Program-made: the position numbers and the translations under genes
NCBI GenBank assembly: GCA_029962745.1
Contig: CM057167.1
Span: forward strand, 19,434,054 to 19,498,053
DNA: 64,000 nt
Direction: 5' to 3'
Source of the DNA: Echinometra lucunter
Lineage: Eukaryota; Echinodermata; Echinoidea; Camarodonta; Echinometridae
Notes under the pieces: model-generated
Told to the model about the DNA's origin: nothing
What the model saw: the letters and a program-made list of their open reading frames with translations, nothing else
Databases searched by the model: none
In this document: positions 36,220 through 46,959 of the stretch, in pieces
Layout of the letters: each line of letters begins with the position of its first letter
Position numbering within the stretch: position 1 is the stretch's first letter

Positions 36220-38780
36220 ATCAAATTCTTAAATAGGAGCTTATTAGCAAGTAGGGTATTCCTTTCTTATATCCGGAGTGTATTTTGTGTATTTTTGGCT
36301 CTTACTCGACTACTAGGATTCTGAACCGAAACACATTTATAAAATTCGGAGTCGTATATTAAAATTACTGGGCACAATCATGACCACTTAGATGACTGTG
36401 CACGGATGATACAGGAGAGAATGAACATTGATTATATGAGAGAATGGATGGAGAGATATAACAGTTATGTATGCATATTTACCCTAGGAATGAACAGAGA
36501 CTTTCACCGAAGTCATTAAAGAGGTCATTACACTCTGTGCGGCCACTTGCACATTATGAAAGAATGGCTTCGATGGAAACAGCTCAAAAACTCTTCGATG
36601 GAGTTTCCGATCTCTGACGTCATCGACTGCTGTTCTGTAAAGCTTCAGTGAGAATGGGATGGGGAGAGAAGTAACAAGGGATTGCACATCCGTCGATCTT
36701 TTGGGGCAGTGACGTCATCGACTCGCGTTTTGTCTAACTGCAGTGAGAATGGGGAATTTGTCAATGTTATGAGTATATCTCTGCTCAGTCATATCTGGCT
36801 TGATATAAATATGAATAGACCAATTTTATTCACAAGTTACCAGTTATCGTGAAGTGGATTGAAAGGCTTAAATTCGTAAATAGGAGCTTAGCAAGTAGGG
36901 TATTCCTTTCTTACATCCGGAGTGTATCTTATGCATTTCCGGTTCTTACTTGACTAATAGGACTCTGAACAGAAACAAATTTATACACTTCGGAGTCCTA
37001 GATTAAAATTACTGGGCACAAATATGACCATAGAGATGACTGTGTGTGGAGATATAGAGGACCAATGGTCAGTGGTAGACATGATGACCATCGATACCGG
37101 AGAGAATGACCATTGATAATAACAGAGAATGGATGCATGTATAATAGCCATGTGTGCGTGGACCCTCTTTCCTTCCCTTGTCACTTTCAATTACCCTAGG
37201 AATGTATGGTGGCCCTAATGTACGCTCGACAACAGGTCATGTGCGACGTGAATTTCGCATCCCAGGTCCTGAACTTCGCATCCGAGGTCATGAAATTCAT
37301 GACCCGTGGCGCAAACTTTGCATCCCAAGTCGTGAAATTCATGACCCGCGGTGCGAAATTCAGGACTGGGATGCAAAGTTCGCGCCACGGGTCCTGAATT
37401 TCGCACCGCGGGTCGTGAATTTCACGACTTGGGATGCAAAGTTTGCATCCCAAGTCGTTGTCATCGACTCCTGTTCTGTTAAAGCTTCATTGAGAATGGG
37501 ATAGGGAGAGAAGTTACAAGGGATTGCACATCGATCGATCTTTCGGGGCGGTGACATCATGAACTCGCGGTTTGTTTGGTGTTTTTTTTTTTTTTTTTCT
37601 TATTGCAGTGAGAATGGGGAATTTGACAATAATCCTCCAATCTCTCTTGCTCATGGTATCGGGCTTAGAATAATATGGATAGGCTATCATTGTTTAAACA
37701 TTACTATCAATTCCGAAATAGAGTGATTTTTTTTTTTTAATATTTATTTTAATAATGGGAGGTAACAATGTAGGATATTCCTTTCTTAAATGCGGAATAT
37801 ATTTTGTGTACTTCTGATTCTAACTCAACTTACTAGTTATACTAAACTATTTAAAACCAATTACAACTAATTAAACTAACTCGTCACCTGAGCACAACCA
37901 TGACTGTTCATTACAAGTCCAAAGAAGATGCTCAGTGAGATGATTGTGCGTTGAGATATGGAGGACCATTGGTCAGTGATAGACATAATTACCATTGATA
38001 CAGGAGAGAATGAACAATGATAATAAGAGAATGAATGGCTAGAGGAAACAGTTATGTGTGCATGGATCCTAATTCCCTCCCTTCTCTCTTTGAATTACCC
38101 AAGGAATGAACAGAGACCTTCACCCATGTCATAAAAACGGTCATTACACTCCGTGCTGCCACTTGGGCAGTGTTAAAGAGTGGCTGCAATGGAAACAGTT
38201 CCAAATTCTCTTCGATGGAGTTTTGGAGTTGTGACGTCATCGCCTCCTGTTCTGTATAGCTTCCTTGTGAATGGGATGGGGAGAGAAGTTACAAGGTATT
38301 GCAATTCGATCGATCTTGTAGGCAGTGACGTTATCGACACGAGCTTTGTCTAAATGCAGTGAGAATTGATAATTTGTCAATCGCTATGAGAATTCTACTC
38401 AGTCATATCCGGCTTGAAATATGGATCGGTATCATTATAAATTAGTTGCTATTCATCCTAAATAGATTGGAAGGCTTTTCAAATTATTAAATAGGAGCTA
38501 ATAAAGTAAGGTTTTCCTTTCTTACATCGATCGATGTGTAATAATGCCTTGTACCTTCTCTCCCTATCCCATTCACAGGGAAGCTTTACAGAACAGGGGT
38601 CGATGACGTCACAGCTCCAAAACTCCTCCATATCTACCACTGACGATTGGTCATTTATATCTCCACGCACAGTCATCTCGATAATTTACTGGACCTGATA
38701 TGTTACTTTGATAAAAGACCCCAAAGCATATGTGTTTCTTGTTCAGAGTCCCAGTAGACTGGTTTAAAGTTCACTTGAGC
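36220..38780. repeat. Diverged 650-880 bp tandem units with an inverted partial copy
   Basis: AATAGGAGCTTA-TAGCAAG, then TTCCTTTCTTA-AT-CGGA, recurs near 36231, 36882, 37757 and 38490. Each of the first units also has GTGACGTCATCGACTC, TTCTGT-AAGCTTC, GAGAATGGGAT-GGGAGAGA and CGATCGATCTT. From about 38525 to 38680 the same blocks occur in reverse orientation (CTCTCCCTATCCCATTC, TCGATGACGTCAC). It may be one large mobile element with internal duplication. Confidence 0.7.
37241..37457. repeat. Array of about 21-bp palindromic units
   Basis: Repeats of CCTGAA-TTCGCA-CC and CGTGAAATTCATGACCCG occur in both orientations. They include two 33-base arms (37334-37366 and 37391-37423, one mismatch) and a 33-bp palindrome (37425-37457) centred on a G, whose half-site is CGACTTGGGATGCAAA. 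All six frames give repetitive peptides, which are not genes. Confidence 0.85.
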
Positions 38781-39635
38781 AAATAAAAAAGAAGGGACAC
38801 CCTTGCTTACTTTTTACCTCCTAGTTTAAAAAGGGCCTTTAAATTCATTTCAGGATTATATAATATTTACAACAGTGACATCCTATCCAAATTATTTCTG
38901 CCCATACTGAGCTGCAGCTTGATAAAGTGTCGATGACTTTACTGTCCCCCGCCCCCCCCCCCCCCCCCATAAAAATCGATCAAAGTACGAACTTGTTATG
39001 CCTTGTAACACCACCTCCTTCCCTACCCCATTCCCACCGCAGCTTGACATATAGCTTGACATACAACTTGACATATAGGCCCTGTGCTAATTCGTGCGCT
39101 GGCTTTCATACATGATCGATGATGTAAACAAAGAAATCAGTGCGTCGTTAACAGTAACAGTTAGTAGGTGTAGGTCGCAATGCAAGTTGATACTCATCCT
39201 ATTGAAGTTGTTGATCTCTTGTTAAGTGCCTCCTATGCAAGGATTGAGGGAGGGACGACGACAGAGGGCACAGCAGTTATCGCAGTGAGCAGCAAGGGGT
39301 CTCCACGGAAAGCGGCCGTTCCTTCGGCCTGCTCGTTCCCCAAATCCCCCCAATCAGTTTTAGTGATAGGTCGAGTTGAGGAGCCACATTAAGAAGTAAA
39401 GATCACCGTATTGATACAGTCAAGTAAAGCGCTACACCGATGCCGTGATCTTTAAATCATCAAATTGACATTTTTGCGTATGAGATCTTTAGGCTGTGTT
39501 CAGTTGGAACAACACCGCATTGCCGCATGCCTTTTGCGTTGAAGCAACCGATAAACTGTGGGACTGCCTCGCTGGCTTGAACTTCGACTTTGAAACGGTG
39601 ATTGATGAGGAACGCGAAGAAAATAAGCAAAAAAA
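38781..39635. other. Non-coding region with one unassigned open frame
   Basis: It includes a C run (38945-38970) and the open frame at 39180-39392, listed separately. Nothing else was recognised. Confidence 0.35.
39180..39392 (+). CDS. Unassigned 70-codon open frame
   Basis: It begins with ATG at 39180 (MQVDTHPIEVVDLLLSASYA...) and ends at a TAA. Its composition is less repetitive than most open frames in the window, and no microsatellite underlies it. I do not recognise a family, and there is no clear splice site or conserved motif. It is near the border of the mobile element at 39636. It could be a fragment of a mobile element gene or chance. Confidence 0.15.
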   Translation: MQVDTHPIEVVDLLLSASYARIEGGTTTEGTAVIAVSSKGSPRKAAVPSACSFPKSPQSVLVIGRVEEPH

Positions 39636-39735
39636 CACGGGCGTTTGTAGAGGGGGGAGTTGGGGAGTGACCCACCCCCCCCCCCCCCCCCCTCATTGAA
39701 AATTCTTTTCGGCAAATTCGCGATTGCTGTCGGCC

Positions 39736-39772
<37 letters not shown>

Positions 39773-41100
39773 AAGGAAAAGGAAGAGGATGGAGGGAAAA
39801 AGAAAAATAAAGAGGAGTAAGGTGCCCGAGTAGAGTCATATTCGGCTTATTTGCTCGTGCATTTTGACGGCGAAATAACACTGATAACAGGAAAGAGAGC
39901 ATATTTTTCCTCGCTCGCTGCGCTTGCTCGTATTATAGATTTACATACAGGATGTTTTCGGAAAGCAAACACATTTCGAAAGTGAGATAAACAAATACAT
40001 AATTTTGATCTCTTGGGTTCATCATGTATTTTGATGAAGAATTATCACTTCTATACCATAAAACAAGTATATATATTATTCCTCGCTCGCTGCGCTCGCT
40101 CGTATGATATTTAGGTACAGGATGGTCTTTGAAAGCGAATAGATTAGGTAGGAGAGGTGACCAAATATATAAAAATAGGTATCTTAATGGCCCATCGTGC
40201 ATTTTGATGAAGAACTTTCACTTCTATCATGAAAAGGAGTATACATGTATTTTTCCTCGCTCGTACAATATTCATATACAAGATGGATTTGGGGAAGCAA
40301 ACGAATTCGGCAAGCGAGGCCCATCATGTACTCTGATGAAGAATTATCACCAACCCTAAAAAGAGTATATATATATATTTTCCTCGCTCGCTGCGCTCGC
40401 TCGTATGACATTTAGATACAGGATGGCCTATGAGAGCAAATAAATTAGGTGAGAGAGGTGATCAAAATTTGATATAGAAAATAGATATCATGTACTTTGA
40501 TGAAGAACTTTCACTTCTATCATGAAAAGGAGTTTATAATTTTCCTCGCTCGCTACGCTAGCTCGTATAATATTCAGATACAAGATGAATTAGGGAAAGC
40601 AAACGAATTCGGCAAGCGAGGTGACCAAATGTACCTGTTTAAGTTAGATATCTCATAGTTAATGCCATTGTGTATTTAGATGAAGAATGATCATTTCTAA
40701 CACCAAAATAGTTCATCGCTCGCTGTGCTCGCTCGTATAACATTAACATTCAGGATGGTGTTTGAAAACGAATGAATCAGACGAGAGAGGTGACCAAATA
40801 CATAATTTAGATATCATTAAGCCCATCATGTAGTTTGATGAAGAACTATCACTTCTACGAAAGAGAGTGTATATTTTTCCTCGCTAGCTGCGCTCGCTCG
40901 TATTATATTTAGGTACAAAATGTTTTCGGAAAGCTAATTTAGAAGGAAAATATGATAGAGGCACACAATTGAACATGCCTCGTGGGCTTTATACGGTTGA
41001 ATTTGTCGACGTTGGTCGTCGGCAATCGGAGGCATTGTTTGTCGGCAATCTGACCTCTACACCCCCCCCCCCAATTAAAAAAAATCTAGCGACGCCCTTG
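39636..41100 (-). mobile_element. Inverted copy of the satellite-bearing hAT-like element (1465 bp)
   Basis: The ends are CACGGGCGTTTGTAGAG on the left and, reversed, CAAGGGCGTCGCTAGATT on the right. Flanks CAAAAAAA and CAAAGAAA (39628-39635, 41101-41108) match at 7 of 8 positions. Read on the minus strand, its contents run in the same order as 31311-33019: the right-hand region has GGCAATCTGACCTCTACACC and TTGTCGACGTTGGTCGTCGG, then about six satellite units, then TTCGGCAAATTCGCGATTGC. The two copies form a 6.6-kb-spaced inverted pair. Confidence 0.85.
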
Positions 41101-42402
41101 CAAAGAAACCATGGCCATGTCGTGTGTCGAGCTGCGAACCTTGCGTTCCGACCTAAAACGGGGGCGAAGAGGGTGCACTGAAAAAGCCGTTGAGGGAAAA
41201 GCTCGGCCCATAGACAATGCACGGCGAAACCCCCCCCCCCCCCCCCCCCGCGACGATTAAGAGAATTAATATATACTTATAGAATCAATTATTATTCTTA
41301 ATTTAGATCAAGCAATTAAACATGTCTCCGAACACCGTAAACTCATTTTTCAACAAAATATTTTACAGGTCTTAAGTTCTTGGACGATTTACCTGAATCC
41401 ATGAAAAGAAATCACGTGGAAGCTCAAGAAGTATAAGCATATCGAATTACATTTCATGATTAGGGCTCAGTCTCACCCAGCCGATAAGCGATTTATGTTA
41501 AAGAAACAAATTCTAAATTTGACTTTGGGAATACGAACACAATATCAGTAATATTGATAATAATGATTAAAAAATAATAGAATGAATAACCCGTTTTCAT
41601 ATCAGATAATTTAGGATAAATCAACTTTTGGGTCTTATTTCAACAGGTTAACCTCTGATGACATATGACATATCGAAATAATACACAAAAATGCTACTCC
41701 TGAAAAGAAAATGCTAATGTCATTCTAAAAGACTATTGACTGGGATTGAACCTCCTCTTTATTTTGTTAAAATGCCTGTATGGTTAATACACCCGTACTG
41801 TAACTTCACTTATATCAGTATATCTTGTCATTATTGTCACTGATTAATGTACATGAACTGATGAATGTCGTTCGGGCGGCCCTACGGGGGGGGGGGGGGG
41901 GGGGGGGAGTGCGGTCGCCACCTGTGATATTTCATATGATCAAAGAAGGAGAAGATGATGATGAAGAAGTAAAGAAAGAAGAAGGCGAATAAGAGGAAGA
42001 AGAGAAAGAAAAAGCAGGGTAGGGTCACGCAACTGTATCATAGCCCTATTTATTGATAAAACTGTATAAAATGCAAATAAACTCACCAGTGGGTCATCTT
42101 TCCCATCCCCTATCAAAATACATTGGCGCCGCAAAAAAGGGGGGTGGAAAGGGAATAAGAAGAGAGTGCATGGTCATGCAACTATTATGATAGCCCAATA
42201 TAATGTTCATTTAAAACGTAAATAAATTCACCTGTGGGTATGTCATATCTTGCCCCTATAAAATACCCTGTAGGATATTCGTGTCACTACATATAAAATG
42301 TACAACTGGGAATAAATGACAATTTAAAAATAAATGTTTATTCTAAATGTTTAACTCGAAATGTATATAAGACAGAATAACTTTGTTTTTATATTGCAAC
42401 AG
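41101..42402. other. Intron of the LRR receptor
   Basis: C and G runs occur at 41230-41250 and 41886-41908. An acceptor-like TTTTACAG at 41368 is followed by an open stretch of only about 21 codons with no LRR pattern. No exon is claimed. Confidence 0.4.
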
Positions 42403-42471
42403 GGATATCAGTAAAAATCAGATCACGATCATACATGGTGCCTTCCATGGTCTCCCTAGCCTTCAATATTT
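42403..42471 (+). CDS. Leucine-rich-repeat exon of the LRR GPCR
   Basis: A 69-nt exon between a TTGCAACAG acceptor and a GTAAGTAAA donor. It has one base, 22 codons and two bases, the same splice phase as the other LRR exons. It reads DISKNQITIIHGAFHGLPSL then QY(L), matching the LRR spacing I--N-I--I---F-GL-SL-YL, one residue shorter than the unit at 24620. Together with 43033-43107 it forms the membrane-proximal end of the LRR solenoid. The extracellular LRR domain of this receptor family binds the hormone or tethers the activating part. Confidence 0.82.
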
Positions 42472-43032
42472 GTAAGTAAACAAATGTGACGCTTACCTGC
42501 ATAGTGTTTTTCGAACATTTCTCAGTCCGGTTCTTGGTGATCTTTTTTAAGAGTGGTTTGGGAAAAATAAGCTGAAAATTAGCCGAAATATTTCCAACAA
42601 TCCTCATTTACAAATAACTCGTGCCTTTTCAAATTTACCATTTATATTTTCATTTAGACAAGTTTAAGACAGAGTTTTACCCCCCCCCCCCCCCAAAAAA
42701 AAAAAAAAAGGAAGAAGAAGAAGAGAAAAATAGAGAACCAAACGATTAAGTCATTTTCGGTGAGTTTTCTACCAAAATCTTCCAGGTATGCAGTCAGAAA
42801 TAGTGAATGAAGGATGTTAATCCCTTCCCTCTTCTCATTTCTAGAAAATATTCTCTGTGATCTGTAGTTTTTACAGAAATGTTTTACTTATGACATAAAA
42901 TGGCTTGGATAGCTTATTTCAAAATTTACAGTGATGCAAAATGTATATAAGAACAATTTTTTTAGAGAGGCCTAACAAGCATGCATGCTATTCTTCGTTT
43001 ACCCGAAGCCCCTTTTCTCGTTTCAATTTCAG
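42472..43032. other. Intron between LRR exons
   Basis: 561 nt, GT..AG. It contains a C/A run (42680-42710). No exon was seen inside. Confidence 0.7.
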
Positions 43033-43107
43033 ATTTCTTTTAGATTTGGACAGAAGTAGTACTCTCCATCCGAATATTCTAACTAATTTGACATCATTGA
43101 AAACTCT
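43033..43107 (+). CDS. Last leucine-rich-repeat exon of the LRR GPCR
   Basis: A 75-nt exon after TTTCAATTTCAG, ending before GTAAGC. It has one base, 24 codons and two bases. It reads FLLDLDRSSTLHPNILTNLT then SLKT(L). The L-L----LHP-I--NLTSLKTL spacing fits a slightly irregular C-terminal LRR. A competing acceptor (TTTTAG at 43043) would give 64 nt and break the phase, so 43033 is preferred. Its two trailing bases CT join the leading T of the next exon to give Leu. Confidence 0.78.
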
Positions 43108-43314
43108 GTAAGCATTGTTTACCTTACTTTGGTTGGTTAAATTCATTGTTGTACTTTATCAATAAGGCCGACGTAAACCCTCAATTGTCTGCTAAAGCGC
43201 GTAACAGCGTTTTTCCTCAAGAAAGAAAAATTATACTTTGATTTATGAAATTTATATTGTATCAGTATGGCCTTGCAAACTTTGATCTGCTGAGTCGCGT
43301 GTGATTAATGTTTT

Positions 43315-43366
43315 TCTTCTTCTTCTTCTTCTTCTTCTTCTTCTTCTTCTTCTTCTTCTTCTTCTC
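43315..43366. repeat. (CTT)n microsatellite
   Basis: An uninterrupted run of CTT in the last intron of the receptor gene. Confidence 0.95.
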
Positions 43367-43718
43367 AAGAATAAAGAAAAACACAGTATGGAACGCATCA
43401 TACTCTTGATGTCTTCCATTTAGTCAGACAGTTAATATATTCACCTTTGTATTTTTAATATAATTACCTATGAACTGAGAGTAACTCTGTAGGACCATGG
43501 TCCAATATGTACACAATTTTCATCCAAAATTTGGAATAAAAAGTAGAAATTAGAAATTACACTCATTTAAAATTAGATTAATTTTCATCAAAATGAAGGA
43601 AAAAAATAATGTTTTGATTTTCACTTATCTCTCCACTCATTGTCTCTTTGTGGATCGAATATTGAACTGAAGTTATTCCTTTCCTTTTCTTGGGTTAAAA
43701 ATCCGTCTTCTCTCATAG

Positions 43719-44901
43719 TTCAACTTCGGACTACCGGCTATGTTGTCTCACCGATCAGAATTCGACATGTTACACGACATCCCCTCGAAGTCCACTCGAT
43801 ACATGTGGGAACCTCCTTCCAAACCAAGCTCTAAAAGTAGCAGGCTGGATTATAGGACTGACCGCCTTTTTCGGGAACGTGGTCGTGGTTCTTCTCCGCT
43901 TTTTTGACAAGAACTTGCGCACTACGGTAGTCCAAAACCAACTATTGATCAGTTTGGCAATCGCCGACAGTTTAATGGGTGTCTATATGAGTATCATAAC
44001 TTCGATAGATAATTATTATGGCAAGGTATACTTTTTGAACGCGCCTAAGTGGCGGGAATCTGCCTTGTGTAATTTTGCGGGATTTCTTGCTTTCCTGTCT
44101 AGTGAGGCATCAGTGTTGACACTGGTTCTCATCACTTGGGATAGGTTCCTTTGCCTAGTTTTCCCTTTCGGACGCTTTAGAGTTAAGAAAACGACGTCTC
44201 GATTTTTTATATTCTTCATTTGGTTTTGCGTTTTTGGTACAGGCTTGGTCGTTTTCTCACTTAAATCAGACATATCTCGAATTTATGGGCTTTCTGATGT
44301 CTGCATTGGGTTACCCTTGCACACCGAGTCTGTTAAAACTGTTATTTCCGTAAATATCCATACTGATTTTGATGATATTCCAACAGGTGTCTCTCCTGTG
44401 TTCAGTGATTCGGTACCGCAACCAGCCTGGTGGTTTTCAGTCGCTATCTTCATTGGAATGAATCTTGTAGCATTTCTCTTCATAGCTGTCTGTTATACTG
44501 TAATGTTTTTTAAAGTGTGGCAAAGCTCCCGTGCTACCCAAGCCTCCTCTTCCCGTGAACGAGAGATCAAAGTGGCTCGAAGGATGGCGTTTATAGTTCT
44601 GACAGATTTCATGTGCTGGATACCCGTTATTATAATGGGCATCCTCTCCCAAGCAAATTTGGTGATTCTGCCGACCTCTCTCTATGCCTGGACCGTCATC
44701 TTTATCCTTCCAATAAACTCCTCTCTGAATCCAGGTATTTATACCTTCCTCGCCTACTGGGACGGTAGAAAAAGGAATGTACCACAACTCCCCCAAACAC
44801 CTCCGGCAAATAACCCAGGTGCTCAACAGCCACGCCCCCAAGTTCGGAGAACGTATGGTGACACAGTTGCAATGACGGAAGTTAATAGGGGAAATAACTG
44901 A
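43719..44901 (+). CDS. LRR-containing GPCR (relaxin receptor/GRL101-like), linker and 7TM exon
   Basis: The acceptor is TCTCTCATAG, with a TGA stop at 44899-44901; 393 codons follow the split codon. Order: a short Cys-rich linker (DYRLCCL, then C and C at about residues 8-29), the hallmark between LRRs and helix 1 in LGR receptors. Helix 1 has GN at 52-53 and helix 2 has SLAIADSLMG. The helix 3 base has WDRF instead of ERY/DRY. Helix 5 has FIGMNLVAFLFIAVCY, helix 6 has MAFIVLTDFMCWIPV, and helix 7 has FILPINSSLNPGIYTF, where NPGIY is the NPxxY motif. The helix 5-6 sequences are very close to relaxin receptors and GRL101. It should signal through G proteins at the plasma membrane; the ligand is unknown. 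Odd points are DRF and a long second extracellular loop (about 42 residues after the conserved Cys). The tail is short and Pro-rich. The open frame starting at GTG 43879 alone would miss helix 1. Confidence 0.9.
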
Positions 44902-45859
44902 ATAGTAATAGCTTATACACTGACAAACAAAGATGATGATCATCATCTTGGCCATGATGATTGTGATGATAATAATAATAATAATGATAATAATTATGAT
45001 AATAAAGATAATAATAATAAAATGATAAGAAAGATAAGAAAAATGATTTAAAAGCATTTTTAATTTAATGCCACAACAGTCGATTATGATAGATTTAACT
45101 GAAATTTTACAAACTGATTGAAATATTATGATATGAATTATGGGCACATGAAAGTACTAGGAGTGTCACATTTGCAGATAGGTCCAATAATAGGAAACAA
45201 TAAGATTTTCACTGTGTTTGAAAAAAGATGGGCAATAAGGAAGCGGAGGCGGCTGAGGGCTGCAGCCCCTCCCCAACGACACACACACTTTAAGCTTTGA
45301 AAAAAAATACATACAAATAAAGGGAAAAGTAATAGAAACCTACAAGTTTAAAAAAACCTAATACTGAAATTTCTTAATGGCTCGCCAAACCTTGAAAAAC
45401 CCGAGGGCTTCAGGGGGGGGGGGGGCTTCGCCATCCAGACCCCGCCTTTTTTGGTGTAAGCAACCCATCAAAAAACGTTCCGCAGTCTCTGTCCGTGCAC
45501 TTCCGGTGTTACCCGACATGATCCCTCGGTGACCTGTATGAACCTGTATTGTATAGTGGAAACTTAAGTAAACATGAAAAATGTTGGCCAATCTGCCCTC
45601 GAGAAAAACGCCATGAAATTGCAGGCATGTAATTTGAGGGGTACAGAAAGAGTTAAGCTGATGTTTATATAGGGTCACCGTCTCACTCACATAAGAAGTG
45701 GTATGACACATTATAGCAATTAAAAATATCTGATCTCCATCAAATACCCCCTTCTTCAGCCTTGCTATTTAAGGCGCAAGCTGCTACCTGGATTCAGGCA
45801 GTCAGCTTCTAGTCTATCATGCAGTCTTTGATGAAAAACTTCCAGGATATTTGAAGAAG
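44902..45859. other. 3' flank of the receptor gene
   Basis: An AAT/GAT microsatellite (44935-45050) follows the stop closely. It contains AATAAA at about 45001, which could act as a poly(A) signal, though the motif is also a by-product of the repeat. A G-run repeat lies at 45412-45425. No exon was recognised. Confidence 0.4.
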
Positions 45860-46600
45860 TCCACTCTTGGAAGCATAACACCGTCAATATGGAAGTTAGC
45901 TTATAGTACCAGCAAACGCTACTTCCGATTCCTCTCGAAGTAACTGATGCTTAGTCCCATGCATTTTGGGGGGATGTTGCGGACCGCTTTTAGTCGATTT
46001 AAGTCAACAGCATTACGGTGGCGACATCAACAGTATACTGACCCATCTACTGAGCGTCTCTCAGATACACGGAGTGCACTGACCTTTTCGCTTCGCTTTC
46101 AGACTGTAGAGATGCAAAGTATCTCCATCATATCGATTGCTGTTCTATTCAAAGGTCCTGAAGACCAGCATAAGCAGAACTGCTTCAGAGATTCCATGTA
46201 ATTTGGGGGCAAATTTGCTGCCTTGTTCCATATAATATCACTGTTATATTTGACTTTTTCAATCAATAAAATAATTGACCGTTGATGAGCTGTCTTGCAA
46301 CTTTCATGATCTATGAAATGCCTTGGTTCTTAAGACAGTCTATCATTCACAGGATTAGTTAGATTATGTCACTGATTATACTGTCAAAGAAGAGATGAAG
46401 AGATGTTTGTTTCTCCCTGCTTGTCTTCACCAGTTGTTTGAGAGTGAACATTCCATCAATTTTGCTTCTTCCATTCCTGCATCCAGACTGCGAGTCCGGG
46501 TATAGATCACACTTTTCTGCAGCCTTTGTAGAAGAATATCAGCAAAGACTTTGCTGACAGCACTCTAGAGAGTTTCTACCACACTTACTTTCATCTTCTT
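45860..46600 (-). pseudogene. Decayed reverse transcriptase of a non-LTR retrotransposon
   Basis: Reading the minus strand with frameshifts gives, in order: SAVSKVFADILLQRLQK (near 46565-46510), matching the RT start block K-FA-IL--RL; SQSGCRNGRSKIDGMFTLKQ then LVKTSREK (46500-46400), matching QCGFR--R-T-D-IF-L-QL-EK-RE; LHLFFDS in place of FVDL-KAFD; and DGSV followed later by VDLNRLKA (46050-45985), matching the DGSVF-LRRL block that precedes the catalytic ADD box. The ADD box itself was not found. Stops and frameshifts show the copy is long dead. Confidence 0.6.
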
Positions 46601-46959
46601 TCTTGACGACAGTGGTAATATTGGCAATCAGTAACTTCTGGTGACCACTTCCCCCAGTCCCAAAATGTGTTTAAGAGTTATAGGCCCTAAGATCATGAAG
46701 GTGATTTCGTATATTTAGTCTTCCATGTCCCATGATTTCAGAACCTATCCCAACAGGACTAACCCCTCTTTTCCCACAATATGTATTTTCAATGATCTTT
46801 TGATTTGATTAGGAGTATATTGCCTGCTCCATTTCAAAATGGATGTGTGATTGATAGAATTCATGTAAATACATGTATTTACATAAGCACGTTTTAAGGA
46901 CTAAATATGCACTATCTTCGCTTGAGGCAAGTTATAATTCAGTGTATATACTTATACGA

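Noticed and set aside
37154..37560. Repetitive peptides such as FMTRGAKF in several frames
   Set aside because: Six frames are open because of ~21-bp palindromic tandem repeats, not because of a gene.
41369..41440. Possible LRR exon after TTTTACAG
   Set aside because: The reading (LKFLDDLPESMK...) lacks the N-I spacing of an LRR, has no donor at the right place and soon meets a stop.
44437..45147. 236-codon minus-strand open frame
   Set aside because: It is the antisense of the receptor 7TM exon plus an AAT/GAT microsatellite.
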